Source: Limnovirga soli (GTDB lineage Bacteria; Bacteroidota; Bacteroidia; Chitinophagales; Chitinophagaceae). Taken from it: a DNA stretch of 64,000 nt. Below the pieces are notes generated by a model that saw only the letters and a program-made list of their open reading frames with translations, had not been told where the DNA came from and searched no databases. A program made the translations under genes and the position numbers. Each line of letters begins with the position of its first letter. The first letter of the stretch is position 1. The DNA is taken from contig NZ_WHPF01000011.1 in assembly GCF_013106755.1 (NCBI RefSeq), positions 124,001 through 188,000 of the forward strand. The letters are read 5' to 3'. This document shows, piece by piece, positions 16,788 to 25,683 of the stretch.

Positions 16788-18044
16788 GTGGACAGAGTAA
16801 TTGAAAAAAAGAAATGGACAACCAAAAAAATACTCACCATTGCCGGTATTACCGCATTGGTAGCATTAATTGCAGCCAGTTATTATTTTACATCGGGCAA
16901 TAGTAAACTGAATGTAGAGACAGACAGGTTACAAATCTCGGAAGTAAAAAAAGGAATATTCCAGGAAAACATTCCCGTAAACGGTGTGGTTTTACCAGAA
17001 ACCACTATTTATTTGGATGCTGTAGAGGGTGGCCGCGTAGAAGAAAAATTTGTGGAAGATGGAGCCATGATGACCAAGGGACAACCCATTTTAAGATTAA
17101 GCAATACCGATTTGGAATTGAGTTTGGTAAACCAGGAAACATCGGTATATAACCTGTTAACCCAAATGCAGATCTCGAAAAATGCAGCCCAGCAAAACAC
17201 CATTAACAACCTTAATCAAATGACGGATGCCGAGAATAATCTTAAAGAAGCTGAAAGGGTGTATAACCTGAATAAGCATTTGTTTGAGCAAAAAGTAATT
17301 GGATCCCAGGAGTTTAAAAAAAGTGAGAATGAGTATTACTACCAACTGAATAAAAAGAAGCTTTCTCAACAGGTATTAAAACAGGATTCGTTATCAAACA
17401 CGCAGCAGTTAATACAGGCCAAACAATCGTACGAAGGTTCTCAAAATGCACTGTCAGTAATGCGTAAAAAAGTGGGCGACCTGATAGTACGTGCCCCGGT
17501 AGATGGCCAGTTAACATCGCTGGATGCAGAAGTAGGTCAGAATAAAAATAAAGGCGAAAGATTGGGCCAGCTGGATGTAATGAGTGGCTATAAAGTAAGG
17601 GTAGATGTAGACGAACATTATATTTCGCGTATTTATGTGGGCTTAAGAGGTAGCTTTAGCTTTGCCGATACCAGTTACCAGCTGGAAATTAAAAAAGTAT
17701 ATACACAGGTTACCAGTGGCCGCTTTCAGGTAGATATGGAATTTGTAGGCAAAGTGCCAAAAGGCATACGCCGCGGACAAACCTTACAAATTCTATTGGC
17801 ATTAAGCGATGAAAGACAATCGCTGCTGTTGGCCAAAGGCGGTTTTTACCAGCAAACAGGTGGTAACTGGATATTTAAAGTAAGCAAGGATGGCAGCACA
17901 GCCTATAAGGTAAACATTCAACTGGGCAACCAAAATACAGATGCCTATGAAGTATTGCAAGGCCTTGAACCCGGAGATAAAGTAATTACCAGTAGTTATG
18001 AGAATTACGAGAACATGCAGGAGCTGGTATTAAAGAAAAAATAA
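16788..18044 (+). CDS. HlyD/MacA-type periplasmic adaptor of an ABC exporter
   Basis: A 418-residue membrane-fusion protein. One N-terminal helix (about residues 13-32) is followed by a biotinyl-lipoyl half-domain, a long coiled-coil hairpin (about 115-215) rich in Gln/Glu/Asn, the second lipoyl half (VRAPVDGQLTSL) and beta-barrel domains to the end. It links inner-membrane MacB-type permeases to the outer envelope. The frame opens with GTG at 16788; no ATG lies close enough to replace it without losing the membrane helix. It is followed by the ATPase gene and the permease series. Confidence 0.88.
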   Translation: MDRVIEKKKWTTKKILTIAGITALVALIAASYYFTSGNSKLNVETDRLQISEVKKGIFQENIPVNGVVLPETTIYLDAVEGGRVEEKFVEDGAMMTKGQPILRLSNTDLELSLVNQETSVYNLLTQMQISKNAAQQNTINNLNQMTDAENNLKEAERVYNLNKHLFEQKVIGSQEFKKSENEYYYQLNKKKLSQQVLKQDSLSNTQQLIQAKQSYEGSQNALSVMRKKVGDLIVRAPVDGQLTSLDAEVGQNKNKGERLGQLDVMSGYKVRVDVDEHYISRIYVGLRGSFSFADTSYQLEIKKVYTQVTSGRFQVDMEFVGKVPKGIRRGQTLQILLALSDERQSLLLAKGGFYQQTGGNWIFKVSKDGSTAYKVNIQLGNQNTDAYEVLQGLEPGDKVITSSYENYENMQELVLKKK

Positions 18045-18135
18045 TTACCAAAATAATATTGAACAGTTAATATACACACAACAATTTACCTCATCAGGCA
18101 AAAGCCAATTGCCTGGGAACAAAACAAAAAATGCT

Positions 18136-18813
18136 ATGATAAAGATAACCAGTCTGGAAAAAGTATACCGCACAGAAGAAGTAGAAACCATTGCCTTAAA
18201 CAAACTTTCTATTGAAGTAAAGGAAGGAGAATTTGTATCGGTAATGGGCCCCAGTGGTTGCGGCAAATCTACCCTGTTAAATATCCTGGGTTTGCTGGAC
18301 GATCCCGATGCAGGCAGCTTTATTTTTAACGGTATTGAAGTGGCCGGTTTTAACGAGCGTAAACGTGCCGATTTACGTAAACACAATATTGGGTTTGTTT
18401 TTCAAAGCTTTAACCTGATAGATGAACTTACCGTTTTTGAAAATGTAGAATTGCCGTTGATTTATACCGGCATGAAAGCGCCGGAGCGTAAGAAAAGAGT
18501 AGAAGAAGTACTGGAAAAAGTACAGATCATGCACCGCCGTAACCATTACCCGCAACAATTATCCGGCGGTCAGCAGCAACGTGTGGCAGTTGCACGTGCC
18601 GTAGTAAATAAGCCAAAGCTAATTTTGGCCGATGAGCCTACCGGTAATCTGGATAGCCATAATGGTAACGAGGTAATGGAATTATTAACCGAATTAAATG
18701 AACAGGGTACCACCATCATTATGGTTACACACAGCGAGCATGATGCCAAGTACAGCCACCGCATTATTCGTATGCTGGATGGGCAAACTGTAACCGAAAA
18801 CATATTAATCTAA
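18136..18813 (+). CDS. MacB/LolD-type ABC transporter ATPase
   Basis: A 225-residue nucleotide-binding protein with Walker A GPSGCGKST (38-46), Q-loop Q90, signature LSGGQ (142-146), Walker B LILADE (162-167) and the H-loop in VTHSEH. It belongs to the MacB/LolD/FtsE group that powers FtsX-type permeases from the cytoplasm. The ATG at 18136 is chosen; the open frame extends upstream only to a TTG at 18109. It is the only ATPase gene in the window, while eight permeases follow, so it probably serves several of them. Confidence 0.93.
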   Translation: MIKITSLEKVYRTEEVETIALNKLSIEVKEGEFVSVMGPSGCGKSTLLNILGLLDDPDAGSFIFNGIEVAGFNERKRADLRKHNIGFVFQSFNLIDELTVFENVELPLIYTGMKAPERKKRVEEVLEKVQIMHRRNHYPQQLSGGQQQRVAVARAVVNKPKLILADEPTGNLDSHNGNEVMELLTELNEQGTTIIMVTHSEHDAKYSHRIIRMLDGQTVTENILI

Positions 18814-18848
18814 CAACGAAATATAGCTGTACCTATAAATTGTTTATC

Positions 18849-19070
18849 ATGAAAAATGCCACAAAAAATACCATGTTTATTTTACTGTTTACCATAATGG
18901 TTGGTTGTATTGTGGTGATGGCCGGTAGTATTTACCAGTCTCAAATAACAGTTAAAAATATTGATACCGCGGCACCCCAAAATAACATGGAAACCACCAC
19001 CGGTTGTTGCCAGACAGATAGTGAAACACCCGGGCAGTTTATTGCTTTTAGAATGTTGCAACTATTATAA
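18849..19070 (+). CDS. Possible small membrane protein
   Basis: A frame of 73 codons from an ATG at 18849 (76 from 18840) with one strongly hydrophobic stretch (about residues 8-29) and a short polar tail containing a Cys-Cys pair. It lies between the ATPase and the first permease in the same direction, 35 bases after the ATPase stop. I do not recognise it; it could be a small exporter component or a chance frame. Confidence 0.35.
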   Translation: MKNATKNTMFILLFTIMVGCIVVMAGSIYQSQITVKNIDTAAPQNNMETTTGCCQTDSETPGQFIAFRMLQLL

Positions 19071-19280
19071 TTTTTTATTTGGGTACCGGCAGTTGAATTG
19101 CTATTAAACATCGTTGTGTCACTCACTTGTACACCGGCACAACAGGCAGCAAAAAAAGAACGATTAATAAAGCCAATACACCATGTAATTATGGGTGGTG
19201 GTAAAACGATGCTTTTTCTAAATAACCCTCAACCCGATAAACTGCTAATACATACACCAGCATTGGTAAAAATAGCAACT

Positions 19281-21647
19281 ATGATTAAAAATTATTTTAC
19301 AATAGCATTTAGAAACCTCTTTAAAAATAAAGGGTTTTCTATTATTAATATTACGGGCCTTGCAGTAGGTATGGCTAGTGCTGTACTTATTTTACTATGG
19401 ATACAAAACGAAGTATCCTACGATCAGTTTCATGAAAACAAAGACCGCATTTATGAAATGTGGAACAAAGCCAGTTTTAGTGGCAAACTACAAAGCTGGA
19501 ACACCACCCCAAAAATTCTTGCACGCACTATAGAGCGTGATATACCCGAAGTAGAAAGAGCCGTTCGTGTTAACTGGACAGGCAGCTTGTTATTTAGCAT
19601 AGGCGAAAAAAGGCTTACTGTAAGGGGCAATATGGTAGATTCAGGTTTTTTGCAAATGTTTAGTTTCCCGCTGTTGCAGGGCAATGCCTTAACTGCATTA
19701 AACGATATGCACTCCATTGTAATTACGCAGCAATTGGCCATTAGCCTGTTTGGTAATGATAAGGAGGCCATGGGGAAAGTAATAAAAATAGATAATAAAG
19801 ATAATTTTACAGTAACTGGTGTTGTTACCACTCCCCCCAATAATTCAAGGTTCGATTTTGAATACCTGTTGCCATGGTCTTACTTAAGGGCACGAGGAGA
19901 AGATGATGAAAACTGGGGCAATAATTCTACCCGCACTTATGTAATGCTAAAGCCCGGTGTAAACATAAGTGGAGTGCAAGCAAAAGTAAAAGTGCTGAAA
20001 CAGAAATATGATAAGGATGAACCAACCTGGGAAATGTTTATTTACCCCATGAGCCGCTGGCGTTTATACTCCAGTTTTACCAATGGCGTAGAAGATGGTA
20101 ATGGCCGTATTACATTCGTAACTATGTTTGGTATCATTGCAGCTTTTATATTGCTGATTGCCTGCATTAATTTTATGAACCTTAGCACGGCCCGTAGCGA
20201 GAAAAGAGCAAAGGAAGTGGGCATACGCAAAGTAGTTGGTGCTTCCCGCCAATCATTGATTGCTCAATTTATTGGCGAATCTGTTATCCTGTCATTTATA
20301 TCTGGTATACTGGCTATTGTAATTGTAGAGTTGGTATTACCTTCTTTTAACAGCCTAACTGATAAACATTTGTTTATTGATTTTACGGATATATATTTCT
20401 GGCTATCAGGTATTGGATTTATTTTGTTTACGGGTTTATTGGCAGGTAGTTACCCGGCATTCTTTATGTCGTCCTTTAAACCGGTATCTGTATTAAAAGG
20501 TACCTTTAAAAAGGCAAATGCTTTAATTACACCCCGCAAAGTATTGGTAGTAATGCAATTTACTTTTGCCATAATACTAATCATATGCACCATCATTGTA
20601 AAACAACAAATTGATTATGCCCAAAGCCGCGAAACTGGCTATAATAAAAACAACCTTATTTATCATCCTTTCACCGGTGATATAGAAAAAAATTATCTGC
20701 TAATCAAGCAGGAATTATTGGCTGCCGGTATAGCCAGTTCAGTTACCAAAACAAGTGCCCCACTTACCCAAAGCTGGAGCGATGGATGGGGTCAGGAATG
20801 GGAAGGCAAAGACCCTAATGATAAAACAGATTTTTACAGGTATAACGAAGATGAAGGCCTTGGCCAAACTGCCGGATTAACATTTGTACAAGGCAGGGAT
20901 TTTGATTTAAAAAAATTTCCTACAGATTCAAATGCCATGATTATTAATGAATCTGCTTTAAAAGTGATGAAGTTTAAAAACCCTATTGGCCAAATTGTAA
21001 AAGATAACGGACAAGAATGGCATATAGTAGGCGTAATAAAAGATTTTATTTTAACCTCGCCCTACGAACCAACCAGGCCCATGTTAATTGCCGGGGCGAA
21101 TGCCTGGTTTCAAACCTTACTGATTAAGTTTAACGAGCAAGGCAATACCGCTGATAACCTGCAAAAAGCAGCAGCCATCTTTAAAAAGTATAACCCTGAA
21201 TATCCGTTTGATTACACATTTGTAGACAAAGAGTATGAGCAGAAATTTGATAACGAACAACGCACGGCAAAACTGGCCGGTTTGTTTTCGGGGTTAACTA
21301 TTTTTATTTCTTGTTTGGGTTTATTTGGGCTTGCAACCTATATGGCAGAAAACAGGATAAAGGAAATTGGTGTAAGAAAGGTAATGGGTGCTTCAGTTGC
21401 AGGTATCGCTGCTTTATTATCGAAAGATTTTCTTAAACTGGTTTTAATCTCATTTGTCATTGCATCGCCTGTTGCATGGTGGGCTATGAACAGCTGGCTA
21501 AATGATTATACCTATCGTACACCAATCAACTGGTGGGTATTTGCGATAGCCGCAATTGGCTCGGTATTAATTGCCATTATTACGGTAAGTTATCAGGCTA
21601 TAAAAGCTGCAGTAGCCAATCCTGTAAAAAGCCTTAGAACAGAATAA
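19281..21647 (+). CDS. FtsX/MacB-type ABC permease 1 of 8
   Basis: A 788-residue permease built as two MacB_PCD plus FtsX halves. A first helix (about residues 18-40) is followed by a large periplasmic domain, three helices with the coupling segment ARSEKRAKEVGIRKVVGAS (about 300), then a second set ending with NRIKEIGVRKVMGAS (about 695) and NPVKSLRTE at the C-terminus. The open frame reaches back to 19098, but the ATG at 19281 gives the MIKNYFTIAFRN start shared by all paralogs. Substrate unknown; MacB-type proteins move peptides or lipoprotein-like cargo from the periplasmic side rather than across the membrane. Confidence 0.9.
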   Translation: MIKNYFTIAFRNLFKNKGFSIINITGLAVGMASAVLILLWIQNEVSYDQFHENKDRIYEMWNKASFSGKLQSWNTTPKILARTIERDIPEVERAVRVNWTGSLLFSIGEKRLTVRGNMVDSGFLQMFSFPLLQGNALTALNDMHSIVITQQLAISLFGNDKEAMGKVIKIDNKDNFTVTGVVTTPPNNSRFDFEYLLPWSYLRARGEDDENWGNNSTRTYVMLKPGVNISGVQAKVKVLKQKYDKDEPTWEMFIYPMSRWRLYSSFTNGVEDGNGRITFVTMFGIIAAFILLIACINFMNLSTARSEKRAKEVGIRKVVGASRQSLIAQFIGESVILSFISGILAIVIVELVLPSFNSLTDKHLFIDFTDIYFWLSGIGFILFTGLLAGSYPAFFMSSFKPVSVLKGTFKKANALITPRKVLVVMQFTFAIILIICTIIVKQQIDYAQSRETGYNKNNLIYHPFTGDIEKNYLLIKQELLAAGIASSVTKTSAPLTQSWSDGWGQEWEGKDPNDKTDFYRYNEDEGLGQTAGLTFVQGRDFDLKKFPTDSNAMIINESALKVMKFKNPIGQIVKDNGQEWHIVGVIKDFILTSPYEPTRPMLIAGANAWFQTLLIKFNEQGNTADNLQKAAAIFKKYNPEYPFDYTFVDKEYEQKFDNEQRTAKLAGLFSGLTIFISCLGLFGLATYMAENRIKEIGVRKVMGASVAGIAALLSKDFLKLVLISFVIASPVAWWAMNSWLNDYTYRTPINWWVFAIAAIGSVLIAIITVSYQAIKAAVANPVKSLRTE

Positions 21648-21733
21648 TTTCTTTTATAAAAACTGTAACTAAAAACATATACAATCGTTCAATACCGGGG
21701 CATAGTATTTTAGCCGAATTAAGTTACGAAAGC

Positions 21734-21751
21734 ACAAGAGTGCGACGCAAG
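21734..21751 (-). repeat. Dispersed 20-bp repeat, copy 2 (reverse)
   Basis: ACAAGAGTGCGACGCAAG, the reverse form of the dispersed repeat, in the gap between permease 1 and the DUF4097-type gene. Confidence 0.8.
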
Positions 21752-21813
21752 CGGCGATGCTATAAGTGCTATTGCCCGGAACAAAACATTTAAAACATTT
21801 AAAACAAGGTATT

Positions 21814-22842
21814 ATGAAAAAGCTCATTCTGGTATTTGCGGTTATTGGTTTTACAACGCTGGCGCAGGCACAGGGTAATAAAACACCTTACATTACAAAA
21901 AACATTAGCGAAACTATTAAACAGGTTCAGGTAGAAACCTCAGGCGGTAGTATTGAAGTAGCGGGTGGTACCAACGAAACAAAAGTGGAAGTTTTTATTA
22001 CAGGCAACAACGGCTTAAACGCCATTTCTAACGAAGAAATTGAAGCCAGATTGAAAGAATCCTATACGCTTGACGTGCATGTTACTGATGATAAACTGGT
22101 AGCTATTGCCAAACAAAAAAGCAATAACATGAACTGGAAAAAATCATTAAGTATTTCGTTTAAAATTTATGTGCCGGTTCAGGTAAATACACAGCTTACA
22201 ACCAGCGGGGGCAGTATTAACCTTAGTAACCTTAACGGTTCGCAACGGTTTGCTACCAGCGGTGGAAGCCTTACATTAGATAAGCTGGCTGGCAATACAA
22301 AGGGCAGTACTTCGGGCGGCAGTATTAAAGTTAGCAACTCAACAGATAATATTGATTTAAGCACTAGCGGTGGTAGCATTAATGCAGATGGTTGTAAAGG
22401 CAATCTTGATTTAAGCACAAGTGGTGGCTCGGTACATTTGTTTAATCTGGATGGCATCATAAATGCCGCAACCAGTGGTGGCAAAATTGAAGGCAATAAT
22501 ATTACCGGCGAACTATCGGCCGCAACCAGTGGCGGCAGTATTAACCTCACCAATATTGCAGGCAGCTTAAGTGCGGGCACCAGCGGTGGCAGTATGAATA
22601 TTGGTATTACCAAAATGGGCAGTTATTTAAAGCTGGGCAATTCAGGTGGTAATATTGATATTAGCTTACCCAAAAACCAGGGGCTTGATCTTGATTTAAA
22701 AGCCAATAAAATTAAAGTAAGCAGCCTGAATAATTTTAATGGTACAACTGATGAAAATAGCATCAATGGCACATTAAATGGCGGTGGAGTACCTGTAAAA
22801 GTAAAAGCCTCCAGTGGCAGAATCAATATCAACTTTAACTAG
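21814..22842 (+). CDS. Exported DUF4097-type beta-helix protein with TSGGS repeats
   Basis: A 342-residue protein with a clear signal peptide (residues 1-20, ending AQAQ). From about residue 45 onward it carries some ten repeats of about 20 residues with TSGGSI/L/V/M at the turn, the pattern of DUF4097/auto-transporter-adhesin-like right-handed beta-helices of Bacteroidota. The frame could start at 21766, but only the ATG at 21814 begins with the signal peptide. It is inserted between permeases 1 and 2 in the same direction, so it may be a cargo, a sensor or an envelope partner of the exporter. Exact function unknown. Confidence 0.85.
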   Translation: MKKLILVFAVIGFTTLAQAQGNKTPYITKNISETIKQVQVETSGGSIEVAGGTNETKVEVFITGNNGLNAISNEEIEARLKESYTLDVHVTDDKLVAIAKQKSNNMNWKKSLSISFKIYVPVQVNTQLTTSGGSINLSNLNGSQRFATSGGSLTLDKLAGNTKGSTSGGSIKVSNSTDNIDLSTSGGSINADGCKGNLDLSTSGGSVHLFNLDGIINAATSGGKIEGNNITGELSAATSGGSINLTNIAGSLSAGTSGGSMNIGITKMGSYLKLGNSGGNIDISLPKNQGLDLDLKANKIKVSSLNNFNGTTDENSINGTLNGGGVPVKVKASSGRININFN

Positions 22843-22895
22843 TATAAAAGGCCTATAACTATTTATGGGCCAGGCTGCAGTACTAGAGTCAGCAG

Positions 22896-22918
22896 TACTT
22901 GCGTCGCACACTTGTACG
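22896..22918 (+). repeat. Dispersed 20-bp repeat, copy 3
   Basis: A full match, TTGCGTCGCACACTTGTACG within 22896-22918, between the beta-helix gene and permease 2. Confidence 0.85.
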
Positions 22919-23017
22919 GTTTGTGCAATGTGCGGCACAAAGAGTTTAACGGCATGCATAGGTAACCATGCGCACAATAAAAACTAAAACAAATTAATTA
23001 CACCAATAATTGATGTT

Positions 23018-25420
23018 ATGTTTAAAAATTATTTTAAAACTGCCTGGAGAAATATACGTGCCAATAAACTTTTTACAGTGCTTAATATTGCAGGACTGGC
23101 CATTGGCTTGTGTGTTTTTATATTATTGTTTGCCCATATTGCCAACGAATTAAGTTTCGACCGCATGTATACAAACGGTAACAATATTTATCGTGTAAAC
23201 ATGGAAACAACTGCCCAATACAATAGTGAACAATGGGCAGAATTACCCAATGCAGTTGGGCCGGCCATGCTAAAGGATATACCTCAGGTAAAATCATTTA
23301 CCCGGTTGGTAAAAAATGATTTTGGTGCCACCGCCTCTTTAAAAGTGGGCGATAAAAATTTTGTTGAAAACGGACTTTACCTGGCCGATGCAAGCGTATT
23401 TACCGTCTTTGATTTTAGTTTTGAAGAGGGTACTATTGCTGCAGCTTTTACACAACCCAATTCAATAGTTATTTCAACATCGGCGAAAGAAAGGTTGTTT
23501 GGCAATCAGCAGGCAATGGGTAAAACCATCGCCATTAATAACAGGGATACGGTATATGTATCTGGTGTTTATAAGGATTTGCCTGTAAACAGCACCATTG
23601 ATTGCGACATGATCTATAATATTATGGATTCCTGGATGGGCCAAAATGTTTCCTGGAGCAATGCCAGTTTTGAAACCTACTGTTTATTACAACCAACAGC
23701 CAATATTGCTTCCGTACAACAAATGGCAACAGGCTTAATTAATAAGTACGTTCCCAAAGATGAACAATATTATACCAGGTTTATGTTGCAGCCTTTGGCA
23801 GACATACATTTATATTCTACCAATTTAAGGCAAGGATATTCAGCAAAAATGGGCAGTATAACTACCATTAAAAGTCTGTTGTTCCTTTCTTTACTTATTT
23901 TATTAATAGCCTGTATTAATTATATGAACCTGGCCACTGCACGTTCGCAGAAAAGAGCCAAAGGAGTGGGCGTAAATAAGGTTCTGGGTGCCAACATAAA
24001 ACAAATGTTGATGCACTTTTATACCGAAACTGGTATACTTACCTTTATTTCTATCGCAATGGGCTATGCACTGGCCATTATTTTACTTCCCTTTTTTAGA
24101 AATATTACAGGCAGCGAATTAAACAATGCCAATTTGTATTCAACGCCCATTTTATTAAGCCTTGTATTGGTATGGCTGTTGGTTACCATGGTGGCCGGTA
24201 GCTACCCAGCCATCTCCATGTCGCGTATTTCGCCACTGATATTGATGAACAAATCAAAGCAAAAGCATTCGCTGGCCGATTTAATCAGAAAATCATTGGT
24301 AGTGTTTCAATTTGCCTGCTCAATTATTTTAATTATTGCAGTAATGGTAATATACCAGCAATTGCAATATATCACCAATAAAAATCTGGGATATAATCCC
24401 AAAGGCATTATTGCGGTTTCCATTAAATCAGCAGAAAACGATCAGCAAATTAACACAGCCATCACCGATATTAAAAACCTGGCAGTTATTGAAAATGTAT
24501 CTGTTGTACAATCCATACCCGGCGAAACAGAAAGTGGAAGATCTGTTCGTAAATTGGCTACAGATAAAGAAGGCTTTCCGGTTAAAACCTGTCGTACAGA
24601 TGGCGCCATAACGGAAACTATGCAATTGCAATTGTTAGCCGGCAATCCCCTGCCTAAAAGCTTATCCCAGCAGGATACTACCTGTTATGTTTTGATTAAT
24701 GAAACGGTAGCCAAATACCTGGGTTACAAAACTCCGCAAGAAGCTGTAGGTAAAAATGTCATCTCAGAAATGTCTGAAAATGCTTCGGTAATTACCGGAG
24801 TAGTAAAAAACTTTAATTATCAATCGCTAAAAGATGATATTGGCGGCTATGTTTATTACGAAATGAATAGGGCGCCTGAATATTTAAGAACCCTGCTAGT
24901 AAGGTATAACACGCAAAATCTGCCGCAGTTGGTTCAACAATTAGAAGGTGTATTTAAAAATGATTTACCCAATACTGCCTTTGATTATAAATTCCTGGAT
25001 ACGCATATTCAAAACCGGTATGCGGCAGAAACAAAAACCGCCAATACCATAACTGTGTTTTCGTTACTGGCCATATTTATTGCCTGTCTGGGTTTATTTG
25101 GTTTGGCTGCATTTACTGCAGAACAACGCACAAAAGAAATTGGTATACGAAAAGTTTTGGGCGCCTCTCTGGCCGATGTGTCGGCCATGCTTTCTAAAGA
25201 TTTTTTACAACTGGTTTTGATTGCTGCCATCATTGCTTTTCCGGTAGCTTGGTGGGCCATGCAACAATGGTTACAAAACTTTGCCTTTAAAATTGACATA
25301 AGCTGGTGGGTATTTCTATTGGCTGGTTTAGCTGCCATCATAATAGCCCTGATTACGGTAAGTTTCCAGTCAATTAAAGCAGCGATAGCCAATCCCGTAA
25401 AGAGTTTGAGAACGGAGTAG
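23018..25420 (+). CDS. FtsX/MacB-type ABC permease 2 of 8
   Basis: An 800-residue permease with the same two-half design. It differs from the other copies in the first coupling segment, which reads KRAKGVGVNKVLGAN instead of the usual KRAKEIGIRKVLGA, while the second (QRTKEIGIRKVLGAS) is normal. That loop faces the ATPase in MacB-type transporters, so the first half may couple differently. It starts MFKNYFKTAWRN and ends NPVKSLRTE. Confidence 0.9.
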   Translation: MFKNYFKTAWRNIRANKLFTVLNIAGLAIGLCVFILLFAHIANELSFDRMYTNGNNIYRVNMETTAQYNSEQWAELPNAVGPAMLKDIPQVKSFTRLVKNDFGATASLKVGDKNFVENGLYLADASVFTVFDFSFEEGTIAAAFTQPNSIVISTSAKERLFGNQQAMGKTIAINNRDTVYVSGVYKDLPVNSTIDCDMIYNIMDSWMGQNVSWSNASFETYCLLQPTANIASVQQMATGLINKYVPKDEQYYTRFMLQPLADIHLYSTNLRQGYSAKMGSITTIKSLLFLSLLILLIACINYMNLATARSQKRAKGVGVNKVLGANIKQMLMHFYTETGILTFISIAMGYALAIILLPFFRNITGSELNNANLYSTPILLSLVLVWLLVTMVAGSYPAISMSRISPLILMNKSKQKHSLADLIRKSLVVFQFACSIILIIAVMVIYQQLQYITNKNLGYNPKGIIAVSIKSAENDQQINTAITDIKNLAVIENVSVVQSIPGETESGRSVRKLATDKEGFPVKTCRTDGAITETMQLQLLAGNPLPKSLSQQDTTCYVLINETVAKYLGYKTPQEAVGKNVISEMSENASVITGVVKNFNYQSLKDDIGGYVYYEMNRAPEYLRTLLVRYNTQNLPQLVQQLEGVFKNDLPNTAFDYKFLDTHIQNRYAAETKTANTITVFSLLAIFIACLGLFGLAAFTAEQRTKEIGIRKVLGASLADVSAMLSKDFLQLVLIAAIIAFPVAWWAMQQWLQNFAFKIDISWWVFLLAGLAAIIIALITVSFQSIKAAIANPVKSLRTE

Positions 25421-25421
25421 G

Positions 25422-25450
25422 AGAATGTGCGAATGTGCAGATATGTGGAT
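25422..25450 (+). repeat. Period-8 repeat after permease 2
   Basis: Units of the form GAATGTGC/GAATGTGC/AGATATGT follow the stop codon at once. The same kind of ATGTGCRR octamer series follows permeases 3, 4, 6 and, in decayed form, 5 and 7. Confidence 0.6.
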
Positions 25451-25499
25451 TAGAGAATGAATTTTTTTGATCCATACTGTATGTCAATAATTAAACATC

Positions 25500-25618
25500 C
25501 GTTGCGTCGCACTCTTGTACGCTTTGTTCAATATTGATCTGAAAGTATAAGTGAGGTATTTGCGTGACGAAGCAGCAAATACTTAACAATGGTTGATGAG
25601 TAAAGAACAAAAGCAGGT
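25500..25618 (+). repeat. Composite intergenic repeat C1 (contains dispersed repeat copy 4 and a hairpin)
   Basis: Begins with the dispersed repeat (25501-25521) and continues through a conserved stretch with GTTCAATA, AAGTGAGGTATTTG, a hairpin of GTATTTGC (25556-25563) and GCAAATAC (25575-25582) around an 11-base loop, and finally GATGAGTAAAGAACAAAA. Closely related blocks lie before permeases 5, 6, 7 and 8. Confidence 0.8.
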
Positions 25619-25683
25619 ACAAAAAATATTGATTCCAGCCTTAACCGCAGAACAATATTGATTCATGTAAAACAAGTAACGCC

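Noticed and set aside
22179-22613. 144-codon minus-strand frame rich in LPPLV repeats
   Set aside because: It is the antisense image of the TSGGS repeats of the beta-helix gene.
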